From contig CANNVE010000008.1 of the NCBI GenBank assembly GCA_947525975.1, positions 45,056 to 109,055 on the forward strand: 64,000 nucleotides of DNA, in the 5' to 3' direction. Each line of letters starts with the position of its first letter. Within the stretch, counting starts at the first letter, position 1. The notes below the pieces were generated by a model. That model was not told the origin of the DNA and did no database searches. It saw only the letters and a list, made by a program, of their open reading frames with translations. The stretch comes from an uncultured Muribaculaceae bacterium. Lineage in GTDB: Bacteria; Bacteroidota; Bacteroidia; Bacteroidales; Muribaculaceae. Of the stretch, positions 53,852 to 62,400 are shown piece by piece. Both the position numbers and the translations under genes were made by a program.

Positions 53852-54154
53852 TTAGCACACGGAGTTCGTACATCCGGAATTGACTTCACACCCTATTAGT
53901 CCATTTTTGTTCAATTCGGGCAGGTTTACACATTCTTCATTGTCAGATTGTTTGTTGCACCAACTATTCCCGTTCTTGCAGCCGAAATTGGTGTCCTCAC
54001 AAGCTGTGGAGGAGTTTGTGCATTTTCTGTTGACTCCGCCGAACATTTCTTGTTCGGCCTGGATGACGAAGGCTTGTTGTTCGGTCATCAGCCCCTCTCC
54101 CTCTATTTTGGAGAGGAAAGCCTGCACTTTCTGGAGTTTATTTTCCATAAGCAT
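53852..54154 (-). CDS. GG-leader, cysteine-rich RiPP precursor peptide
   Basis: 100 residues (98 if the second ATG at 54148 is used). The leader, residues 1-40, is amphipathic and ends EQEMFGG, a double-glycine site for the C39 exporter. The core, residues 41-100, starts VNRKCTNSSTAC and has eight cysteines at 45, 52, 59, 66, 75, 89, 95 and 100. The first four are separated by exactly six residues, and five cysteines have Asn or Asp two positions on (C-T-N, C-E-D, C-K-N, C-V-N, C-T-N). No signal peptide. It resembles the Bacteroidales GG-leader natural-product precursor type modified by radical SAM proteins. Located directly upstream of the maturase in the direction of transcription. Confidence 0.88.
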   Translation of the reverse strand: MLMENKLQKVQAFLSKIEGEGLMTEQQAFVIQAEQEMFGGVNRKCTNSSTACEDTNFGCKNGNSWCNKQSDNEECVNLPELNKNGLIGCEVNSGCTNSVC

Positions 54155-54196
54155 TTCTTTTTAGTGAAACATTTTGTTGATTATTTTGAGGTATAC

Positions 54197-54580
54197 CTAA
54201 AGTTCTAACCAGCCGCAGAGGGTGTAATCGTCAAGGTGTATGCGGATTTCCAGTGTGCCGTTTGATGACAGGAGGGTGGAAGCGAACTCTATATCGTCGG
54301 TGAAGCTTGCCAGCATCATTCCGTCTTCGTCATATATTGAATATGACAGCACATCATCTTTGTCGACTGCGGGGATGGAAACTCCATATTCCGCAGATAT
54401 GCTTATGAAGATAGGGCGAGCTGGAGCTCGGTCTCCTTCTGGATCTATTTTGGGGTGATTAATGGGTGGTTCATCCGCAATTTTAGCTCGGACTATGATT
54501 TGCTCATCAGCCAATGCATATATTGGCATTAGAAACAGCAAGCATGTTGCCAGTAGGTGGAAGAATAAAGATTTTTTCAT
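54197..54580 (-). CDS. Small secreted DUF3244-like protein
   Basis: 127 residues with a clear signal peptide (MKKSLFFHLLATCLLFL to ALA). The mature part is an all-beta domain of about 100 residues, with PINHPKIDPEG, then ISAEYGVSIPA, YSIYDEDGMMLASF and a final RIHLDDYTLCGWLEL. It resembles the DUF3244 family, small Bacteroidales secreted proteins often near TPR regulators. It is the first gene after the promoter and operator-like repeats, 42 bases before the precursor. It could be an immunity, sensing or carrier protein; the function is unknown. Confidence 0.75.
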   Translation of the reverse strand: MKKSLFFHLLATCLLFLMPIYALADEQIIVRAKIADEPPINHPKIDPEGDRAPARPIFISISAEYGVSIPAVDKDDVLSYSIYDEDGMMLASFTDDIEFASTLLSSNGTLEIRIHLDDYTLCGWLEL

Positions 54581-54605
54581 TTTATTTAATTGTGAATGAT
54601 TGATG

Positions 54606-54613
54606 CAAAATTA
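54606..54613 (-). promoter_or_regulatory. Promoter -7 box of the peptide operon
   Basis: Minus-strand TAATTTTG; start site near 54599 and a leader of about 20 nt before the ATG at 54580. Confidence 0.65.
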
Positions 54614-54644
54614 GGTAAAATAAATGTAAGGGTGTTAATATAAA

Positions 54645-54702
54645 ATTACGGAAATATTACGGGAATACACATTTTGGTATATTTCCGTAACATTTCCGTA
54701 AT
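54645..54702. promoter_or_regulatory. Four-site operator-like repeat array
   Basis: Two tandem 11-mers, ATTACGGAAAT (54645-54655) and ATTACGGGAAT (54656-54666), then a 14-bp gap, then two tandem inverted copies, ATTTCCGTAAC (54681-54691) and ATTTCCGTAAT (54692-54702). The 11-bp period is one helical turn, so all sites face one side of the DNA. The array lies about 32 to 90 bp upstream of the -7 box, the place for an activator. The likely binder is the HTH protein encoded just upstream. Confidence 0.7.
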
Positions 54703-54707
54703 TCTTA

Positions 54708-54717
54708 GGGGGGGGGG
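54708..54717. repeat. Ten-base G tract
   Basis: A run of ten G (ten C on the coding strand of this region), eight bases after the regulator's stop side and five bases from the operator-like array. Such a tract can change length by slippage. Confidence 0.85.
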
Positions 54718-54725
54718 TAGGTGGT

Positions 54726-56456
54726 TTAAAGTATTCGGATCACCGCATCAATGACTTTGGGCCCAAGTTTTTCATCCAAAAACTTTTGGCATAAGACTTC
54801 TCTTCTTGATCCAATTGTGGCCGGGCTTCTGCCCATGAGATTGGCAATCTGTGTCGGCTTTATTCCGAATTTGATGAGCATGGCTGTACGAAGTTCTGTG
54901 TTTGAGAGTTTGCCTAAAGACAAAATCATAATACGCTTATTGAAGTCAGGCGAACTCTTCAAAATAGTTTCTTCTATTTCAGCCCACAGTGTGTCTTCTT
55001 CTTTAAGTTCCCCATTTTCATTTATTCGGTTTTGTAGTTTTTGGTAAGCATTTGATTGAAGAATTGTCATGCTTACACTTTTGTCTATGTCAACATTGGT
55101 ATAAAGCGACAGTAGTTCTTTTTTGATTTGTTCACGCAGATCATGCTCTTTTGATTCTAAAGTCTGTGATTCAGATTCTATTGATTCCTTAGTATTATGT
55201 TGTTCTTTTTCGAGGTGCTCATTTGTCTTCTGAGAATTTAACTTCATTTTTAAATCCTTTATATTGTCAAGCGCTTCATGAAGCTCTATTATGCGTTTTT
55301 GATTGCGGTTTCTGAAAACTAGGGCTAAGAAGATTAGAATGACGATAAGGAGAAAAGACACGGCAAGGACATTTTTGAATCTGTCCCGAGATGCTTCTGC
55401 TTCGTCCTTTGCCTTGACATGCTGCTGATAGTTATATAGATTTTGTTGGTTTAAGGCCAACTGCATCTGGTTGCTGTTGTAATAAGAGTCCAAAAGCGAC
55501 CTGTATTCGTCAAAATATTGTTCTCTTGTGTTTAAATCAGAATAATGTTTTAGTTCAGGAGACAGAATTATCTTATAGGCGAAATCTTTGTTTAGTAATT
55601 TTTTGCTCTGTATGATTTCTTGTGCATACATATAGGCAGAGTCTAATATTCCTGCTTTAAGGTATATGGTTGAGGCGAATAAAAGCGCATTGTTTCTTAC
55701 AGTAGGATCTACCGAGTCAATTGTATTTTGAATGTAATACAAGGCTGAATCAATTTCATTCAAATATAATTTGTTAATGGCGATATAAAGCCTTGATTTG
55801 GCTATGTGATGGTATGCGGCATTATTTCCAAAAGATATCGCGTCTTTATAATATGCTTCAGACTTCTGATATTCTCTATTCCTGAAGTATGTGTTTGCCA
55901 ACAATTGTAGGTTGTGTATGGTGCTGATGGTGTCCTTTGTTTGTTTGCCTATGGATATCGATTCTTCTATGTATGGAATTGCTTCATCGAATAAGGATAG
56001 GGTGTTGAGAAGCCTGCCGATCTGACTGTTGACTCTTCGTCTCATGTCGAGTTGGTCATCGGTGTCGTGGAGGCGGTCGAGGGCGTCGTGGAAGTGCTTG
56101 AGGGCGGTGGGGAAGTCGCCGAGGTCGCTGTATACGCGTCCGGCGTAGTACAGGGCTTCGGGGTACAGGTCTTTTTCGTGAGATGAATAATAATTGATCA
56201 CGTCAAGTATCAGGCTGTCTGATTCGTGGTCGACGTAGGCCTTGTCGGCAGCCTTTATTGTGAGTAGGTCGAGGTAGTGGCGGTCGGCCTCAGGCAGTGA
56301 ATCGCGGTTGATTTCGGCAAGGGCCTTGAGGGCGCTCTCGGGAATGGAGTCGATTGATGCGGCTATCTTGTCGAGGCGCGCATCGGAGTGGGGCGCCGAG
56401 CAGGCGGATAGGATCAGGGCGAATAGGATGAGGAGTATGATCGTGCGCATGGGCAT
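54726..56456 (-). CDS. Membrane-tethered TPR regulator with C-terminal helix-turn-helix
   Basis: 576 residues. N-terminal lipoprotein-type signal (LILSAC, Cys19), tetratricopeptide repeats at about 95-300, one membrane helix at about 361-381 (VLAVSFLLIVILIFLALVF), a coiled coil at about 385-450, and a C-terminal HTH-like region at about 505-560 (LSNTELRTAMLIKF, KPTQIANLMGRSPATIGSRR). The arrangement suggests a periplasmic sensor linked to a cytoplasmic DNA-binding domain. Its stop is 24 bp from the operator-like array. The first ~420 bases are GC-rich like the chromosome, while the rest is clearly AT-rich, with a break near 56040. Confidence 0.82.
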   Translation of the reverse strand: MPMRTIILLILFALILSACSAPHSDARLDKIAASIDSIPESALKALAEINRDSLPEADRHYLDLLTIKAADKAYVDHESDSLILDVINYYSSHEKDLYPEALYYAGRVYSDLGDFPTALKHFHDALDRLHDTDDQLDMRRRVNSQIGRLLNTLSLFDEAIPYIEESISIGKQTKDTISTIHNLQLLANTYFRNREYQKSEAYYKDAISFGNNAAYHHIAKSRLYIAINKLYLNEIDSALYYIQNTIDSVDPTVRNNALLFASTIYLKAGILDSAYMYAQEIIQSKKLLNKDFAYKIILSPELKHYSDLNTREQYFDEYRSLLDSYYNSNQMQLALNQQNLYNYQQHVKAKDEAEASRDRFKNVLAVSFLLIVILIFLALVFRNRNQKRIIELHEALDNIKDLKMKLNSQKTNEHLEKEQHNTKESIESESQTLESKEHDLREQIKKELLSLYTNVDIDKSVSMTILQSNAYQKLQNRINENGELKEEDTLWAEIEETILKSSPDFNKRIMILSLGKLSNTELRTAMLIKFGIKPTQIANLMGRSPATIGSRREVLCQKFLDEKLGPKVIDAVIRIL

Positions 56457-56474
56457 TATGGCTTATTGGGGTGA

Positions 56475-59400
56475 TCAGCGGCTCAGGTTGAGGTTGAAGG
56501 TCAGGCCGTAGGCTGAGTTGGTGGTGGGGTAGGAGCTTGTGGTGACGATGGGGGTATTGACCTGATGCGAGAAATAGGCCGAGACGGTGACTTTCTTTGA
56601 TAGGATGTAGTTGGCTGTGAAGTTTATGCCGAGGGTGCGGGTGCCTGATGTGGGCTGGGTGTAGTTTTCTTCGATGCGGCGTATGAGGGCCTGGTTGTTT
56701 TGCAGCGAGAAGTCGAGATTGAGGGTGAGGTCGTTGCTCACGCCTTTCTGCGAGCCTTTCATCTTGAGGAAAGTGTTGAATCCGACTATCTTGTATCCTG
56801 CGCCGATGGTCAAAGCTCTGTTTGATGCCTCGACCACCTGCCCTGCGCTGGTGTTGAGGGTGAGGGTGCGCTGGTCGCGGTATTCAGCGTTGACCTGGAT
56901 ATTGTTCTGCAAAGTGGCTGCCACTCCGAAAAGGGGGGCGAAGCGCTCGGTGAGGGTGACTGATGAGATGTTGTAGGGCGATGACGGGATGGGCTCGCCT
57001 GTGATGGCGTCGAGCGTGAATCCGCGTGTGCCTCCGTCGATGCTTACCCAATTGAGGAATGATGAGTAGGAGCCCACCTGGTAGGTGCATTGGTAGGCAT
57101 GGCTCAGGGTGAGGGTCTTGAAGATGGAGCGGAGGTTGCCGAGGTTGATGAGGCCGTCGTAGGTCACTCGCCAGTTGGGCAGCACGGCCGAGAATGAGGG
57201 GAACGGGTTGAGCCATGTGGTGCGCGGGTTGGTGCCGGTGTAGGCGGCGACGAACGCCGGGATCAGGACGTCGCTCGAAGTCGGGCTCACGCCTCCCACG
57301 GCGGGGTCGAATGGCTTGCCGGCGTGGGATGTGCCGGAGATGAAGCCGGCGTCGGGATACGTGGCTCCGGCGTACATGGCCTCCACGCGGTCGCGGATCA
57401 CGGGGATGTTGGCCAGCATGTCGTCGAAGGCTTTCGATGCGTATCCGTCATTGGCTTTTGATGAGCGGAAGGCTGTGCCGATGATGCAGTGGGTCTTGGT
57501 GTATGTGCCGGATAGGGTGGTGGGCATGCCGGCATACATGAACTGCATGGATTTCGACGAATTGTCGGTGCGGTTGAATGTGAGCTGCACCTTGAAGCCC
57601 TTGAATGGCTCGAGGCCGACCTCGATGTTGAGCTCGTTGGTCTTCGACCAGATGGCGGGCGATGTCTGCCCGTCGTCGGTGAGGAGCCAGCCGCGCGAGA
57701 GGGCCTTGTCGACGTAGCTCTCGTCGGTGAATCCGAATGCGAAGTCGAGGCCGGGGGCCATGGGGCCGTAGCTGAGGCTCTGGCCGAATGCGTCGCCGAT
57801 GTTGGGCGAGAAGAGCGGGAGCGAGAGCTGGTGGGAATTGCGGTAGCGCACCGACACGTTGCGCGGCGACATGAGCAGGCGCACTGAGTATTCGGCCACA
57901 TTCTGCCACAGTTTCTTTTCGTCTTTGGTGACCTCCTCGATGCGGAATTTGATGTTTTCCGATCCTCGGTTCTCCACGCGTATGTTGTTGGCGTCGACCA
58001 CGGTGTATTTCACGGGGAAGCGCTTGTCTTCGAGCGTGGTGGCGGATACCTTCACCTTGCGTGTGCGCAGATTGTGCTTAATGGTGAGGGTGGTGTCGGG
58101 GAGCAGGGGCATCGTGCGCTCGAAGGCCTTTGGCTTGCGCTTCGTGGCCTGGCGGCGGCGGTTGGCGAATCGCTCGTCTACGCGCTTCAGGTATGGCACT
58201 TTCTTGTAGACCGACTCGAAGTTGATGCGTCCGTCCCAGTTCCAAGCGCCTTGGTTGGCGATGCTGTTGCCCATGGATGTGCCGTCGATGGTGGCGCCGC
58301 GGTCCCAGCGGTAGGTGGCGTTGTATGTGACGCTTCCGGTGAGGAAGTCGAGCACGGGAATGCGCGAGAACGGAGCCTTGTATGAGCCGGTGAATGTCTG
58401 GTTGTAGGCCCAGGGGGTGCCAAGGTGGAGGATCGACTGCCACACGGTATCTTGCCATTCCTTGTATTTGTCGGGGAACAGCTTGCGGTTGACCGCCCCC
58501 ACCGGTTCTTCGATGCGGGCCGAGGTGTTGGTGCTGAGGTTGAATGTGAGCGATTTGGTGAGATTCCAGTTGATGGCGAATTGGCGGTCCCAAAGGAAGT
58601 TCTTGCTCACCGACACCGGCAGGCGGAACATCACGTCTACCTCCGAGCGCGTCTGCTGCTCATAGTAGTAGCGCGACATCGATGTGAGGAACGATATGCT
58701 CGACGGCAGATAGTTGATTTCCCATTCGCGCACGAATTTGGCGTTCTTATTCTTCGACTTGATGAATGAGAATGGCTTCAGGCCCTTGACGTAGGGCGAA
58801 TAGTTGTAGGCGAGCGAGCCCCGGTAGTCGTTGGTGCATTCGTATTCGATGGTGGGGTCTTGCCGCTGCTGCTTGCTGAATGAGAAATTGACGGTGAAGT
58901 TGGCCGGGTCCCATGGCATGGGATTTTTGCTCTTGATGTCGAATTTGAATCCGGAGATCGAGAAATTCTGCATCGTGGAGTGCTCCACGGCGTAGTTCAT
59001 GATTGAGTCCCGCTCATGCTTGGAGCCGGCGGCGTCGAGGGCGTCCTTCAGCTCCACGTCCTGGTCGAGGGGGTTGTATTTCGGGGTGGTGGTCTCCTTT
59101 GAGTAGGAGTAGTAGATGGGGGCCCTAAGCTTGGCTTTTTCGGGCACGAAGCGGCCCAGGTCGGTCTGCACGGCGAAGTTGTACTGGTGGTAGTCGTCCA
59201 TGCGGCGGTTGTTGAGGCTCTGGTCCACGCCTCCGAATCCGGCTGTCTCTATGTGAGCGCCGGCTGTGAAGGTGAGCACGTCAGACATCTGCAGGTTGAG
59301 GTTGGCTTTCATGGCCCAGCCTCCGCTCTCGTTGAAGTCAGTGACCTTGAGCTCGTTGACCCATACGCAAGCGTCCTTTACCGATGCGGCGTTGTTGCGG

Positions 59401-62400
59401 ATGCCTATGAGCATCACCCTGACGTCGCTGAGCGAGGGATTGCCGAGCACGGCTATGGTGTTGCGCTCGTTGTCGGGGTCGCGGTCGAAATATACGGTGC
59501 CGTATCCCACGCCGGCCTCCTCATTGCGCTTGGCGGCGTTGCGCCTGACCTTGAGGTCGACGAGGGCCTGCAGGTTGAGGTCGAGGCGGTTGCTTTCGGG
59601 CCATACGATCTGGCGGTCGGGCAGGAGCTCGTTGTATTGGCCGTGAGGCGTGAGCTCGAGCGGGATGTCGTATTCATAGTAGTTGGCCTTCATGTCAGAG
59701 CCAAGGCGCACGAAGAGGGATATCTGGCCATTCTGCAGGTTGGTGGGGTCGTCGATCAGCTCTTCGGCGTGGACCCACATCTGCATGCGGCTGTAATTGC
59801 GCAGGTCGAGCATCGTGTTTTTGTATACGCCGCGTCCGTCGCCGGGCTGTAGACCCTTGACAGTGAGCGACATCGACTGCTCGTTGAGCTGCACAATCTG
59901 GGCCTGGCCGGGGTCGGACACCCTCGACACGCCGGGGGGCAGCACGTAGTTCACGGGCTCGCGCTGGGAGTTCTCTTCGATGTTTACCACCGATATGTCG
60001 AGTGTGCCCTGTGCCGGTGCGTCGCCTCGGTTGTTGAGGTTGAAGTCATATTGGCGCCATTCGCCGCGCACGAGCTCGAGGGTGGCGAAGCGCAGGTGGG
60101 TGACATTCTTGAATCCGGTGAGGAACATGCGGGCGAAGCGTATGGTGGAGAAATCCTGTATCGAGCCCACCTTCTTCTCCCAGTCAGACAATGGTATCTT
60201 GAATTGGTACCACTCCACCTGCTGCGGCTCGCCGTTGCGCGGGGTGACGATCGACACCTGCTTGTCGGTGATGTAGTTCTTGCCCACGACGAAGTCTTCG
60301 GGGCGTATGGATACGCGGTATTGATAGTATCGCTCATATTCGTTGAGCGTGTTGTCCTGGTTGATGTCCTCGACGTCGGGGGTGTTGCGCGAGCTTTGGT
60401 AGAGCGGCTCGGGCGAATCCTCGGGCGAGAGCGAGTTGCCCTCCACTCCGTTGTATCGCTTGTATCGGGCCAGGACGCCGAGGCGCTGCTCGTCGTAGTC
60501 ATATCCGCGATAGAAGTGGTAATTGTCAGAGGCCGGGTCGTTGAGGGGCGAGAATTGGTCGTTGAGCATGCTGTCGAGGGCCGCGGGCGACAGGCGCGAG
60601 CGCAGGCGGTCGACAAAGTTGGAGTATGACGGGAACAGGAATTCGTCGTCGTTGGGCAGGCCGTCGAGGCCCACGTCCTGCGTCAGGCGCGAGCCGGAGG
60701 CGTTGTCGAATGAGTATGTGAGCGAGTTCTGCGTGGAGACGCGTCCCCATTCGGTCTCTGTGAGGTATCGGTCGTTGCCGTCGTATGGTATGCCGTTCTC
60801 GTAGCTCTTGAGCCCGTCTTTGAGTATGTCCTCCGATATCTCGCCGAAGTTGATGTATAGGTCTCCGCCCTCGATGTTGGGCTGGGCCGGGTCGAGGAAG
60901 GGGCTCATGAGCCAGAATTGCAGATATTCGATGTTGTTCTGCTCGAAATTGGCGTTGTCCATGCGGCGCATGATGCCGCCCCATCGCTTCTCGGGAGAGA
61001 GGAGGCGCCCGCGGTCGTCGACGTTTTCGGCGTCGAGGTTGTATGGGCCTCGCTCGGTGGGGTAGAAGGTGAGGTTGAGGGTCTGTATGGTCGATGACTC
61101 GCCGTAGGTGAGGTTGCGGCCCGGGAACAGCTCGTGGATGGTGACTTCGCGCACGTAGGGGTTGGAGAGCTGGTCGAGGTCGCTGCGCAGGTATCCCGGG
61201 GCCAGGCTTGAATTGCGGCTGGTGAAGAGGCGGTCGATGTAGTACCAGTTGAGCAGGGCGCGGTTCTTGCCGTAGGCCACGTTGTTGCTCAGAGCCGCCT
61301 CGGGGAAGAGGGCGTCGCTGGCGGGGTCGTAGGGCGTGGAGGCCAGGAACCATGCGTAGGGCGAGCGCAGGTCGATGCCCACCTGCGTGTATTCAAAATC
61401 GTCGAGGAATGACGATCCCTTGTTTGATCCGGATTTCTGGGCGTGGGGCAGGAGTTTGGCGAATTCGCCCGTGAAATTGATTCGCGAGGGGGCTGTGGCG
61501 TTGACGGTGGGCACCTTGTTGAGCAGGTTGGTGAGCCACATGAATTCCTTGTTGTAGTTGAGGTTGAAGCCTATCATCGAATTGTTGATGACTTCATCGC
61601 CGATGTTGACCTTTTCGGTCAGGGCTTTCTCCGAGAAGTGGAGCAAGGTGGCTCCGATGTTGAGGTCGCGGCTGAATTTATATTGCAGGTCAAGGCCGAG
61701 CAGCGTCTTTCGCTGCATCGAGAATAGCGACTGGTTCTCAAGGGTGACGTTGATGCTCTGGCCTGAGTCGATGATGCTCTGGTTGGTGATTGTGACTATG
61801 CCCATGGCGTAGTCCACGGTGTAGTCGGAATTCTCCATGAGCTGCCGGCCCCCGGCGGTGACCACCACCGAGCCGCGGGGCACATTCATGGCGTTGAGGC
61901 GTATCTGCGAGCCTGATGATGCCTGATACTCGCCCGAGATGGTGAATTTATTTTTGTCGGCGAATTGGCGCGCCACGATCAGCGTGGAGTCATACAGCTC
62001 CTGGTATACGTATTGCTCGGCGATGGCCGGATTGCCGATGGCCTGAGCCAGATGCGAGCCGAAGGGCTCCACCACAGGGAAGATCACCTTGCCCTGCGAC
62101 GGATATATGGTGTATCCGTCGATGAAGTCGAAGAATCCGTCGGGATTCGTCTCCTGGTTGCTGTCGAGGCGGTCGAGATTCATCACGCTCAGCAGGGGGC
62201 GGTCGTTGAGGCCGGGAATGGGTAGATAGTTGATCTCGATGCCGGTGGTGTCGCTCAGGTATTTGATGTTGAGCTTGAATTTGGCCGGCTGTATCTGGTA
62301 TCCGCCGATGCTGTAGACGTTCTTCATCATCAGCTTCCATGTGGGGAGGGATGTCGACACGGTGGTGCCGCGCAGCATCTTCACGTAGAGCGACTGCGAG

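Noticed and set aside
47210..56456. Lanthipeptide or ATP-grasp (grasp-with-spasm) system
   Set aside because: No LanB/C/M-like or ATP-grasp gene is in the cluster; the only modifying enzyme is radical SAM/SPASM.
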